A model generated the notes under the pieces. The model searched no databases, had not been told where the DNA came from, and was given only the letters and a program-made list of their open reading frames with translations. Position numbers and translations under genes: made by a program. A stretch of 64,000 nucleotides of DNA from Linanthus parryae (lineage: Eukaryota > Streptophyta > Magnoliopsida > Ericales > Polemoniaceae): assembly GCA_023055425.1 (NCBI GenBank), contig JALGPY010000009.1, positions 32,717,275-32,781,274 of the forward strand, in the 5' to 3' direction. Shown here piece by piece: positions 1 through 10,785 of the stretch (position 1 is its first letter; every line of letters starts with the position of its first letter).

Positions 1-321
1 CGGGTGAATGAAAAATTAGTGGGTAAAGATGGCTTCTAAGATACTACTCCAAGAGAGAATTTAATTCATCCCACATTGGAGGGTGGAACAATCTTGTTCA
101 CTTTATGTAGTTCAAGATTGCACTATAGGGCACGCCCTTTGGGTGATACACATTTTGTGTAGGAGAGAGGACCTAGTTATGGTCTGAACCACCACACGCG
201 TACGCATACACTAGATCACTACTCATACTTATCCACTAGGGGCTGCGAGACACTGCCACCCGCGATGCTCACCACACGGGACTTGTAGGGACATAGTGGT
301 TTGGAGGCTAGAGTAAGGTCT

Positions 322-356
322 GTCGCGCGCGAACGACAACCAAGCTCGCGCGCGAC
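322..356. repeat. GC-only 11 bp perfect inverted repeat in array unit 1
   Basis: GTCGCGCGCGA at 322-332 is matched by its exact reverse complement TCGCGCGCGAC at 346-356, with a 13 bp loop. It lies upstream of the TATA-like box of the unit. The same hairpin recurs in unit 2 (about 1303-1337) and is absent from the shortened third unit. Confidence 0.75.
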
Positions 357-1302
357 CCTTTGTAACTGTCTTTGAGAGACTTAATGACCATGTCCTATAA
401 ACTCATTCGATCTTATAACGGTTTCCGGTATATGCGGGCAGGTGCGTAACGTTCCCTATATATACGGTCGAACGTGCCGTTGCGGGGGCTATCATTAAGC
501 TGCCATTTATGGTGCATTAACCCCCCCCCCCCCACAACGATCACTTCCCCACTATATAGAGGATCGTTAGCCCTCCATTGGACCTCTCTTGAACGTTCTA
601 CTTCTAAGCTCTCTTACCGTCATTAAGCTATCTCTCTCTCAGATAGTTACCTTTGCTTACTCGCTCCCTACTCAAGACGGTTCGCCACTGACAAGCTAGT
701 ATACATGTAGTATTCCACAAGAGAACGTTCAAGGTCTCAGACCACCTTCTCAATGCGATTATTGTTCGCTAGATGGCACGCTTTCTTCCTTTTTTGATAT
801 TCCGACTCTTATGCCAATGTTATCATTCATGTGGGGGATTGTTGGAAAAACCCAGTTTTTCGCACGACTTTGGAAGAGGATTTTGAATAATCGGCTAATC
901 GATTCACGAAACCGAAAGTTTCTATGGATTCCTTAGAGCTAGGTAAACATCCTACAACTTTACTTCATCCAAAATCGTGATCGGGTGAATGAAAAATTAG
1001 TGGGTAAAGATGGCTTCTAAGATACTACTCCAAGAGAGAATTTAATTCATCCCACATTGGAGGGTGGAACAATCTTGTTCACTTTATGTAGTTCAAGATT
1101 GCACTATAGGGCACGCCCTTTCGGTGATACACATTTTGTGTAGGAGAGAGGACCTAGTTATGGTCTGAACCACCACACGCGTACGCACACACTAGATCAC
1201 TACTCATACTTATCCACTAGGGGCTGCGAGACACTGCCACCCGCGATGCTCACCACACGGGACTTGTAGGGACATAGTGGTTTGGAGGCTAGAGTAAGGT
1301 CC

Positions 1303-1337
1303 GTCGCGCGCGAACGACAACCAAGCTCGCGCGCGAC
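1303..1337. repeat. GC-only inverted repeat, copy in array unit 2
   Basis: Same 11 bp arms and 13 bp loop as in unit 1, offset by 981 bp. Both arms are unchanged between the two units although nearby bases differ. Confidence 0.75.
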
Positions 1338-2164
1338 CCTTTGTAACTGTCTTTGAGAGACTTAATGACCATGTCCTATAAACTCAGTCGATCTTATAAC
1401 GGTTTCCGGTATATGCGGGCAGGTGCGTAACGTTCCCTATATATACGGTCGAACGTGCCGTTGCGGGGGCTATCATTAAGCCGCCATTTATGGTGCATTA
1501 ACCCCCCCCCCCCCCCCCCACAACGATAACTTCCCCACTATATAGAGGATCGTTAGCCCTCCATTGGAACTCTCTTGAACGTTCTACTTCTAAGCTCTCT
1601 TACCGTCATTAAGCTATCTCTCTCTCAGATAGTTACCTTTGCTTACTCGCTCCCTACTCAAGACGGTTCGCCACTGACAAGCTAGTATACATGTAGTATT
1701 CCACAAGAGAACGTTCAAGGTCTCAGACCACCTTCTCGATGCGATAATTGTTCGCTAGATGACACCCTTTCTTCCTTTTTTGATATTCCGGCTCTTATGC
1801 AAATTTTATCATTCATGTGGGGGATTGTTGGAAAAACCAAGTTTTTCGCACGACTTTGGAAGAGGATTTTGAAGAATCGGCTTATCAATTCACGAAACCG
1901 AAAGTTGCTATGGCTTCCTTAGAGCTAGGTAAACATCCTACAACTTTACTTCATCCAAAATCGTGATCGGGTGAATAAAAAATTCGTGGGTAAAGATGGC
2001 TTCTAAGATACTACTCCAAGAGGGAATTTAATTCATCCCACATTAGAGGGTGGAACAATCTTGTTCATTTTATGTAGTTCAGGATTGCACTATAGGGCAC
2101 GCCCTTTCGGTGATACACATTTTGTGTAGGAGAGAGGACCTAGCTATGGTCGAAACCACCACAC

Positions 2165-3444
2165 ACGCGCGTGCTCCCCGCCGTCGTCGTCCGTCCGGCT
2201 GGCTCTGCTGGGTCTCGGGTTCAGGCCCGGTCCGAGCCGTGACGTGGCGCGGTGCGTTGTGTTGTGTTGTGGGATGGGCTTGTTATTAGATTCAGGCCCA
2301 TTTAATTTTTTGGCCCAAGTTTGTTTGCTCTCAACCGAAATTTACTAGAATTTTGAATTTGTTTTTCCAAATATTCTGGAACGGTTTCGTAACCGTTCGT
2401 GAACAGACCCAACCGCTCCAACGGGTGTCTCTGCTTCTTTAAAAGCAGAGCACCCTTCCCTGTTTCAGTGATTCTGAAATTCCCAATTACAGAAACTTTT
2501 CCAAACTTTCTGTGTGCTATCATTTCATTTGAGGGTTTGTAGGGTGTAATCAGGCGGTGCTACCCGATTACACAGTGAGGAAAAATTATTCTGGGAGGCC
2601 TTCGCTCCGGATCAAACGACACCTAAAGGGAGCGAATTTCGGCTTAAGAAAATCGAGCCTATGTTCGAGATTGCCTCTGATTTCTCCAACTTTTGCAGTG
2701 CTTTTCACAAACTTTGTTTTTGTTTCATTACTGTTTTAACTTTCTGTTTCTTCTTCTTCTTCTCAGATTCTGAAACGTCCATAGAGTCGAACATCCATTT
2801 CTTCAAAAACAAAAATATGAAAATTGACAAAGAAAGAATCATTAAATGGACTGGGAAACTTTTGATATCCAATTCGAAAACTTGGAAATGATGACTCGGA
2901 AGACGGCAACGACGACAAAGACGTGACTCACAAAAATGATCAGAATGTGTATCACCTGCTCTGGTCGAACTACGAGATGATGAAGAAGCGAAAAATATTT
3001 GGTGATCAATTGTTTACCCCGAATGGGTGGTCGTGGTCTTGGCTAGGTTAGTTGGATAATGGAGAGTGGTCTTGGCTAGGTTAGTTGGAGAGAAGAAGAT
3101 AAAGGAAGGGGGAGCGATAACAGACGAACAAACATCTATGAAATGGACCCACCACAGCATTGATTACGTGGAGAGGGTAAAACTGACACTTTGTAACAAA
3201 ATTCGTGTAGGAAGCTATATTTCTCGTGGGAACATCACCACCCGGGGAAGATATTCAAAAGATGGCGGCTCGTCCCTCCACCGCTCCACCTACTCCATCG
3301 GTATTAATTTGACTCTTAACTAAGACCAATGAAATGACACCAACATCTCATTTGACAAGGACATATAATGAAAATTATGCATAGTACGGAGAAGCCTAGT
3401 TGAACATTAACAAGTAAAACTTGAACTTTCCACTTACTTTGTAT
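2165..3444. other. Noncoding stretch of LTR/leader character, family unknown
   Basis: From 2165 the third array unit gives way to unrelated GC-rich text (CCGCCGTCGTCGTCCG...). AT-richer sequence follows, with a possible TATA-like CTTTAAAAG near 2435 and a pyrimidine tract ending in CAG near 2765. The composition resembles the U3-R-U5 and leader part of a copia LTR, but I could find no matching partner LTR or primer site in the window. A 24 bp direct repeat (GTGGTCTTGGCTAGGTTAG...) occurs at 3033-3056 and 3066-3089. No reading frame here looks like a conserved protein. Confidence 0.35.
3437..3444. repeat. Left 8 bp target duplication of hAT-like element
   Basis: CTTTGTAT here compares with CTTGGTAC at 43237-43244, 6 of 8 positions alike. 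Eight base pairs is the duplication length of the hAT superfamily. With two mismatches this supports the assignment but does not prove it. Confidence 0.4.
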
Positions 3445-4915
3445 CATATTTGTGAATATGGTTCCGGTTCCCGTTCTGTTTTGCTCTTCTTGGGAACGGA
3501 ACGATTCCGGATTCAGACGGAACGACGATCCGTTCTGAATTTATCGCACTTTTTACTATATTATATATATTAAATATACATATTATACAAAACATTAGTG
3601 ACGCTTCATATCAACATCAATGCAATTTTTTTCCAACATATGTCAATGTTGTTTGACATTTCAAAGTAGTAATTTGATGTCTAACAAAGAATTTATGAGA
3701 AAGTTGATATAATATAAAAAATACCTTTTTTTTATAAGATCTAAAAATAATGTGGAAAAAGTTTTTGCATACAAAGAATTTATGATACTCCATTAAATTC
3801 GGTAAAAGAACACACAAACATTTAGATAGTTACTAGCTTTTAACCCGAGCGATGCACGGCGAAATTTCAAATTCAAAACAAAATTGATGTCACTTAAACA
3901 GTTGATGTATTATGCAATTCAAATACAACACCAAAAAAAACAACCAAATGTACTGAGTAACATAATCCGTTAAATTGAAAAAGAAAGCGAAATTGCTTGC
4001 TAGAGACTAATCACACTGAAGTTAATCATGATTTTATCGTAAAAGTCAAATTAAGTAACATATTTCTTTATTTATAGCACTTTTTATACTATTTTGGTCA
4101 CTTTCTAACATTACATTTTTGTTAACCTTTTTATTTCAAAATTTACGTTTTTTAATACCAATTCGACAAAGTTAACTAATGATTTTCTCCTTGCTATAAT
4201 CTTATTCACATTTTGATGGATTCATTCTATTATTTTATCTTGATTTCAGTTTACATTTTTGTTTTGCTAAACCCACAATCCTCTCAGCCTAAGACCACAT
4301 TAGGGCGGCATTATGTATGCTCTTTAAGTTTCGTGAATTAATTCACTAAAAATAAATAATACAAATAATAAGAACTCACGGACCAAATCTAGTCTAATTA
4401 AACAACCAAGGTACAAATAAGATCAGATGTAGACGTAAAATAGAGTTGAAGTTCAAAAGCCCTTACCGTTGTGTTGAACTCCCAAAACAAAAGACTCCCC
4501 TACACCACCAAAGAAACGATGTTAGTAAATTAAAGGCCAATCGATTTCTTATAGAACATTCTGAAAAAAACATATCAAGCATTGCTTCGTAGTATTACTT
4601 ATACGGGTATTGCAAGTGACTCCCTCCCGCAAGTGTAGGCCTTTGGCGGCGGGCATGAGAATTGAAGCTTTCACATATACAAAGCATAGATTTTTTTCAG
4701 AAAAACAACTTGCTAGCAACGGGCAAAAACACACATTCAAAGCAAAAAACGCACATCACTATGAGACTATACTTCAATAAAACTCACTGGATATGCGGGT
4801 GTGTCTTTGCTCTTCTAAATTTCCACTTGCGCGCCAGCGAGGTAACCTACAACGCTCTCTCTGCTCGTCATTTTCCTCCCATCACTAAAAAAACTCCAAT
4901 TAGTATGATGAAACT

Positions 4916-4941
4916 AAAAAAAAAAAAAAAAAAAAAAAAAA
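4916..4941. repeat. A-run inside Helitron-like element
   Basis: A homopolymer of roughly 25 A residues, flanked by partly duplicated text (ACTCCAATTAGT before, ACTCCAATGAGT after). It looks like slippage within a small direct duplication. Exact length in the genome may be uncertain. Confidence 0.7.
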
Positions 4942-5015
4942 CTCCAATGAGTGTGAAAACCACCAACTGATTAAGATTCATATAAAACCTCCAATATGGT
5001 GGTGATGTCATTAGA

Positions 5016-5144
5016 AAACCTTCGGTAATATAAGTTTGATTCCTTCCTTGTCATTTTGGTAACGCAATAATTGACTATCAAACCTCCGGTAATATTGGTT
5101 TGTTTTCTTCCATGCCATTTTGGTAACGTCAATAATTGACTATC
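5016..5144 (+). repeat. Two ~64 bp direct repeats in Helitron-like element
   Basis: Both copies (5016-5079 and 5080 to about 5144) share AAACCTYCGGTAATAT at the start and CATTTTGGTAACG, then CAATAATTGACTATC, at the end, with scattered differences between. They are adjacent and head to tail. Confidence 0.7.
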
Positions 5145-7153
5145 AATTTTTACAAAAATATTCCTTCATCATAACAATTTTTTGGTGGAAGTTTCCTTAT
5201 TTACTAAAAAATCAACTTCCCCATTTGATATCTGCCACAAATGAAACAACCCGGGAACCTACGGTTCCTCGCTAGTACAACTTAACGAAATTCAAGTGTA
5301 CTTTATTTAAATAAAAGTAAAGGAGAAACTCTCCTTACATTATAAAACAGAAAGTTAAACATTGTCTTAAAACAAGAAATTGAAACTACAATGTTATTGG
5401 CTCGAAAAGATCTAAAACTCCAACTCGTGCGCGCGATTCCACCAGCTTATTCTTGACCTGCGGGTTTTGAAATAGCGATAGCCGACCGCAGAAAAATTTT
5501 AATTAGTAAAAACTAAGTAAGATATACCACAATATGTAAACCAGACTTTTTGGCTAAAAAGGAGAAAAGGAGAACAACAACCACAATTTTAATCATTCGT
5601 TTGGTTGAGGCGTAGCCCACGAGCCCCAACGTGTACGATGTGGACAGAGAGTTCACGATGGAATAAATAATAATAATGTGGTGCATGTTGGGATGTACCG
5701 ATTTCTCCCCGGACGTTAGCAGATAGCCCTTCGCTATCCCGCCCTAACCGTTCTAATGAGACCTTAAGTGCCGGCACCCCTATACAGTCGTGACCTAAAC
5801 ATGCATATGTAGTACTCATAGATTCCACGATAAATAAGAGGGTAAGCACCCTAGGGAAACCACACACAGGTGTTCCCGGCTATTAGCCTTCACGCGCATC
5901 CTCTGCACATCGTTCCCAGTTCTATTATCGTACAATTACCATTTCACATGACTTTCGAGTTTTCAAAAATAACCACACATTTTCAAAGTAGTATTTTCAA
6001 AAGAGATTCAAGACTTATCAAATTCTCCAGTATCACGATTCTGGTAGTTCATGAGCGTTTTTGAAAGATAACACACGCCAAGAGACATTTTGATAGTTTA
6101 AAGGTACTGTGCATATAACTTACTTGGAGATGGAAAGAGAGAACTTCAAACACAGGCAGCACGAAACTTAGTAGTAGGGGTCCTCAATGAACTCTCCTCC
6201 TACGAACTCGGAATCTACAATATCACATAATCCTATATTAACACATATTCATCCATACAACAAATCACGATTAAATGTCTTATATGAATGCAAATGCAAA
6301 TTCCCCACATAATCCCCAAACAAGTTATATTTTACTAGCCACTAATTGCACGTTTAGAACACATATTACTAAGAAACATGGTGGTGTATAAATATAAAAT
6401 AATGATTGTGGTGAGGAAATTTTATGTAGTATTATAAAATATTTATAGCGGCTAATATTTATAAATATAAGAGATAACTATTTTAATTAAGCTAAAAGTC
6501 GACTATATTTATCATAAAAGTGATACTAACGGAAACAAATGTTATTACGTGAAAATAATACTTAATTTCTGATAGACACAAAAACAAAACTTTTTAGTTG
6601 TTAGGAAAACAATAAGTAAATACTATACTAACAACACTCACAAAAAAACTAATTTAACAATTATAAGGATGTAAATTATTTTCAGAAAATAGATAATCAA
6701 TTTTATCTAACAAAGTATATAGTTTATAATAACAACCACAAAGTGATACTAGTACCCTCAATGCAACAAAACAGTTTTATTGCTTGTTTACAATTGTATA
6801 AAACAAAAGTTACATCTACTGATCTTAATAAAACACACACTTAATAGATTATAAGTTGAACATTTTTAACAAATCATATATATAATAGAGACATACGTAT
6901 GTATATATGCAAGTAATTATAGCTACAAAATAGAATAACCACCCAAAGCTAGTACTACTACTATTACTACTGCTACTCACTTTCATACCACAAAACAACT
7001 TCTGTTTACTTCTCCCAACACAAACCCCTCACATATACACAAACAAACCCACAAACTCACTGTAACCTCTCAAGTTACACGAAAGTAACTAAGTACTAAC
7101 AACGCAACAATGGGTGAACATGTAGGCAACGAAATGAAACTTGAAAGTTTAAT

Positions 7154-7660
7154 TTAGAGATTTCGGTGTTTACCAACTGAAGGAACACGAAGAGGAGGCG
7201 ACGGAGACGGAAAGCTTCGGTGTTGCTGCTGGGTTCGCCGAAACAGAGGGAGACGAACGGAGGAGAGTGGCGGTGGTGGCGAACGAAGGGCAGAGGGGAC
7301 GTCGGGACATGGGTTCGCCTCTGCTGGGTTCGTCGGCGGCTTCGAGAGAGAGCAGAGAGTGCGAAAGAGATGGCGAGAGGGAGTGTGAGAGAGAGATACG
7401 AGAGTGCGTTGTTCTTGGGTTAACCGATTGGACATTGCAAATCACCCGGAGGATTTTACGGGTTCGAATTGGGAACCATTGGGTCTCTGACTTGATGGGG
7501 ATGAATCGGGTTGGGATTTAGGAGAAATGGAGGTCAAAGTTTCCCTTTTGTCGTGGGTGATTTTCGCCGGAGAAACCGCACAGAAGACTCTGCTCACAAA
7601 TGGAAGGGTTGAGGATGATGGTAGGAGGATGTGTAGGGTGTGGCGGGTGCACAACTCTAT
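7154..7660 (-). other. GC-rich gene-like block inside the Tekay 3' LTR
   Basis: Within an AT-rich LTR this block is GC-rich and stays open in two minus-strand frames of 93 and 91 codons (7154-7435, 7170-7445). Both stay open in the other LTR too (41716-41997, 41732-42007). The predicted peptides are rich in Ser, Pro and Arg and match no family I know. On the minus strand the block ends at a GTAAAC that could be a 5' splice site (near 7173). It may be a captured host first exon, or only U3/R sequence with biased composition. Confidence 0.35.
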
Positions 7661-7800
7661 GCGGTGATTCGCTACGCAAACTAATTAAAAATTTCACTTT
7701 AGGACACGCTAAAAACATTACGCGACACGTTAAACTTCACCCACTAATTTACACACACTAACTATATAAAAGTTGTCATCCTACAAACAAATACTTTTTA

Positions 7801-7883
<83 letters not shown>
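7801..7883. repeat. (AAT)n microsatellite in Tekay 3' LTR
   Basis: About 27 uninterrupted AAT repeats. A counterpart of slightly different length and with an interrupted end lies at the same place in the other LTR (42391-42463), so the repeat was part of the LTR before insertion. Confidence 0.9.
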
Positions 7884-7885
<2 letters not shown>

Positions 7886-7992
7886 GAAACTATTAAGTAG
7901 AAGGACAACAATTTTTATAAAATTCAAACTGTGACCTAGAATATTCGCTAAATTCCCAAAATACTCCCTTAAAAAAATACCAAGGTATAACA

Positions 7993-8006
7993 TCACATCT
8001 CCCTTA
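7993..8006 (-). promoter_or_regulatory. Tekay polypurine tract
   Basis: On the minus strand AAGGGAGATGTGA immediately precedes the TG start of the 3' LTR. A purine-rich run at this place primes plus-strand DNA synthesis in LTR retrotransposons. A second AAGGGAGATGTG copy lies upstream near 8130-8143. Confidence 0.6.
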
Positions 8007-8164
8007 AAAAAAAGCTTCGTCCCCAAAGCTTAAAGTAAATCGAATCCCCCAATACAAGTATGCGGTATGCAGTTCTAATGTGCACACAATAACAAGACAA
8101 GACGGGTAATTAAATGCATGACTGTTAAATCACATCTCCCTTAAAAGGGGTGACATTACTCGAC

Positions 8165-8970
8165 TCATACCTGGTTAAAAAGGTGTGGGTAATGTTTCCT
8201 CATGTCCTCCTCGGTTTTCCAAGTTTCTTCTTCAGTTTGGTGGTTTGACCAAAGAACCTTGACCAGCGAGGTGGACTTGGTACGGGCGTTTCTGGTTTTT
8301 GTATCAAGGATTTTGATCGGTTGTTGTTCATAGGTAAGAGAGGGATAAAGCTCAACAGGCTCGGGATCAATGATATGACTCTGATCGGGTACATAGGATT
8401 TGAGTTGGGATACATGGAAAACGTTATGGACTTTACCTAGGCTGTTAGGAAGATTCAGGCGATAGGCAACCTCTCCTATACAATCTAGTACTTCGTGGGG
8501 TCCAATGAACTTGGGACTTCACTTTCCTTTCTGAATAAAACGCATGACCCCCTTTGTAGGTAAAACCCTTACGAAGACTCTGTCACCAACCTTGAATTCC
8601 AATGGCCTTCTCTTCAAATCCGCGTAAGACTTTTGTCGATCCTGGGCCGCTTTCATCCTTTGCTGGATCATTCGAATCTGGTTTGTCGAGTCCTCGATCA
8701 TTTGTGGCCCAAGAATGATTGTCTCGCTGATGTCACTCCAACACAATGGTGTCCTGCAATTCCTCCCATACAGTGCTTCGTAGGGTGCCATCCCTATACT
8801 ACCATGATAGCTGTTGTTATAAGAGAATTCGATACGTGGTAACTTGTCCACCCATGAACCTCCAAAGTCCAGAATGCAAGCCCTTAGCATGTCCTTCAGC
8901 GTTTGAATCGTTCTCTCAGTCTGGCCATCCGTAGCTGGGTGAAACGCTGTGCTGAATCTTAGCTCGGTAC
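8165..8970 (-). pseudogene. Tekay integrase C-terminal half with chromodomain-like tail
   Basis: This minus-strand frame continues the integrase broken at 33268. It opens with the DDE-core stretch that contains HPATDGQTER, whose Glu is the third catalytic residue. The GPY/F-type region follows, then a tail with EPVEL, LVKVLWSNH and ETWKTEEDMRKHYPHLF, the usual form of the chromodomain end of Tekay/Del elements, which targets insertion to chromatin. The frame runs in phase to a natural stop at 8165. One premature stop (8519-8521) interrupts it. Upstream it ends at the SIRE insertion, so nothing here can be expressed as a functional integrase. Confidence 0.85.
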
Positions 8971-8975
8971 CCATG
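8971..8975. repeat. SIRE left target duplication CCATG
   Basis: CCATG directly before the TG of the SIRE left LTR equals CCATG at 33263-33267 after its right LTR. Both copies are perfect and lie in the Tekay integrase gene. Confidence 0.95.
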
Positions 8976-10344
8976 TGTTGAGTCAAGATCCCTGAATGTG
9001 CTTTGACTGGTAATTTTTTTGAGTGATGAAAGACAAAAGGCTAAGACATTAGCAGCAAAGGCATGTCAGTTATCTCAAGGCCTTGAGATTGACATAACTT
9101 CAAAGCCTTGAGTTATCTTATCCTGCTATGTGTTCTAACATCTTTGTGTTGCAGAATTGGATATCTGATTATGCAAATCAGTGGTTTATGGTATATATTT
9201 GTGGTTTGTACTATTTATACATCTAACACAATTGCAGATGATCAGAACGGGAAGAATCAAAGTTATCTGGGTTTATTTTTGAAATGCTGTGAAGCAGGTT
9301 CAGAGCTCCAAGGCCTTGAGATATGCCTTGAGCTACTGACATTTTTTACAGAACTTGATTGATTCTTTCTTGCAGGTTATGTAGTATTGTGATTATTTAC
9401 TCACTTCTAAGTGTCTTAAACTTGTTTTTTCATGACTTATTTGTTCTAGAGTATATGCAGATTATTATTCTGAGTTTATTAAACAGTTTTATCAGAAACT
9501 GTATAACCAAACAGTCTCAGTACTGTTAGTTGTTTGGATTGAGTTGTTGCAGTGTTTCTTTGCTGTTGCAGGTTTGTTAAACGTGCAGGAGAAATATCAA
9601 CAAACTCCAACGGATATCCACCTGAAGCTGTTTGAATTTAAGTTGAAAACAGAAGAAGGATTTGTAGGAACTGAGATCCTAAAATCTCTCAATCAGTTGC
9701 AGCTGTGGATAAAAGAGACTGGTTTGAATTTTGAAGCATAGAGAGGCTTGCAAAATACTCTGAGAGGTGTGAAAAATTCGTGGGAGATCATCCATTCAAA
9801 CACACAATCATTCAAGCTTCATTCCAGACTTCTGAAGATCAAATCAATCCAGTCATTCCTGAAGAACACTTCCAGGCTTCAACAACTTATCTTTATACTG
9901 TGTTCTTCATTTGTACTTCCATCTGTGTATCTCTATATTATCTTAAACCTCACTTAACCTAGTGGTTGGTTGTTCAAGTGAACAACAAGAGGTTCTTGTT
10001 AGCTCAACAGTTAGTAGCTGGAACTAGATAGGTTTGGAACCACAAGCTGTATAGGTGTAAGGGAAATCACTTAGGCTTGAAGATCTAGGGCTGTTTCTGT
10101 GTGAGTAATAAGAAGTGTTTGCCCAATCCTGGTGGGATTAGATCCCTCAGGCAGAGATTAGGTCCATTGGGACTGAACTCTGTAAATTGGTTTGTGTTCT
10201 TTACTTTTCTGTTTGATCATTATCTGCTGCGCACAACTCAAATCAAACTAGGTTTAAAAGCTGATTAGAATTGTTCACAGCTCAAGGCCTTGAAGCTTAC
10301 AATTTTGCCTTAGTGAGTTTCAGACAGTTTACAAAATCTCAAGG
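8976..10344 (+). repeat. SIRE-like 5' LTR, first part
   Basis: Starts TGTTGAGTCAAGATCCC and matches 31759 onward. It is interrupted at 10344 by Athila and resumes at 23956. It contains several copies of the CTCAAGGCCTTGAG palindrome or its variants (for example a perfect copy at 9074-9087). Confidence 0.93.
10340..10344. repeat. Athila left target duplication CAAGG
   Basis: CAAGG before Athila equals CAAGG at 23956-23960 after it. Joining the two LTR parts shows that the target was a CTCAAGGCCTTGAG palindrome cut near its centre. Confidence 0.95.
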
Positions 10345-10643
10345 TGATAACTCCATATTTGGAGTTATATTTGTATATGTTTCCTTACCATTTTGCGTGC
10401 ATTCCGATGCGTTTTGATGGATTTTGGACCATTTCTTGCTAAAATTGGAGCATGTTGAGTCTTTGCATGTAAATGATGAGTCCGGGCACTTTTTGCGTTA
10501 ATTTTGACTATATTTTAATATTGAGACATCTTCAATATAAAATTTTATAGTTAATTTACACGAAGTCTCTTGGGGTGGACAACCCGAGTTTCGGAATATT
10601 ATCACTACACCGACAACTGTGCACTTGCAGTTGGAGCGTGTCA
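10345..10643 (+). repeat. Athila 5' LTR, internally deleted (299 bp)
   Basis: The first about 175 bp match the start of the right LTR (22487 on). A short junction stretch follows, then a scrap matching about 23599-23615 and the last part from about 23865 to the end. About 1.17 kb of U3 present in the right LTR, including the GTAATCGTACGATTAC cluster, is missing here. Confidence 0.9.
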
Positions 10644-10649
10644 AGTTTT

Positions 10650-10667
10650 TGGCGCCGTTGTCGGGGA
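10650..10667 (+). promoter_or_regulatory. Athila primer-binding site (tRNA-Asp type)
   Basis: TGGCGCCGTTGTCGGGGA lies 6 bp after the CA end of the 5' LTR. It differs little from the TGGCGCCGTTGCCGGGGA form used by Athila elements, where the 3' end of tRNA-Asp primes minus-strand synthesis. Confidence 0.85.
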
Positions 10668-10785
10668 CTTCAGATAAATTAGCTATTATTTTTCTCTTTA
10701 GGGATTTATTATTTCAGTTTATATCTGTTACTCACCTGTTTTGTGTGTGTGTGATTCGTGTTTTCAGGTCTGATTCACTTGGTGC

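Larger units (their letters stand above)
1..2164 (+). repeat. Tandem array of ~983 bp LTR-like units (two full, one partial)
   Basis: The same text starts at 1, 982 and 1968 (CGGGTGAATRAAAAATT...). This gives unit lengths of 981 and 986 bp and a third copy that stays alignable only to about 2164. Units 1 and 2 differ at a small number of positions, including the length of a C-run (about 520-533 versus 1501-1519). Each unit holds GTGGGGGATTGTTGGAAAA (around 831 and 1817), which looks like a polypurine tract followed by a TG LTR start at 840 and 1826. It also holds CCCACATTGG and a CCCTATATATACGG TATA-like box (about 454 and 1436). My reading is a head-to-tail array of LTRs with a very short internal segment, like a TRIM-type or recombined LTR array, on the plus strand. 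I found no clear primer-binding site, so the family is not assigned. Confidence 0.6.
5242..7992 (-). repeat. Tekay-like 3' LTR (2751 bp)
   Basis: On the minus strand it runs from TGTTATACC at 7992 to GTTGTTTCA at 5242. It aligns with 38445-42580 apart from the LINE insertion, a 243 bp block missing there, and small indels. It includes an AAT microsatellite (7801-7883) and a GC-rich, stop-poor block (about 7150-7690). Visible divergence from its partner LTR is clearly greater than between the SIRE LTR pair, in line with Tekay being the older insertion. Confidence 0.85.

Noticed and set aside
2557..2891. Small open frames in 2550-2900 as host genes
   Set aside because: Low complexity (Phe/Ser-rich, pyrimidine tracts), no motif, leader-like composition.
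7220..7521. Plus-strand open frames over the GC-rich LTR block
   Set aside because: Same composition effect as the minus-strand frames and against the direction of the element; the minus frames are the better candidates.
9108..9957. Short frames in the SIRE LTRs (also 31891-32749), including a Cys-rich peptide
   Set aside because: LTR sequence; the frames are not conserved beyond what the LTR similarity gives.
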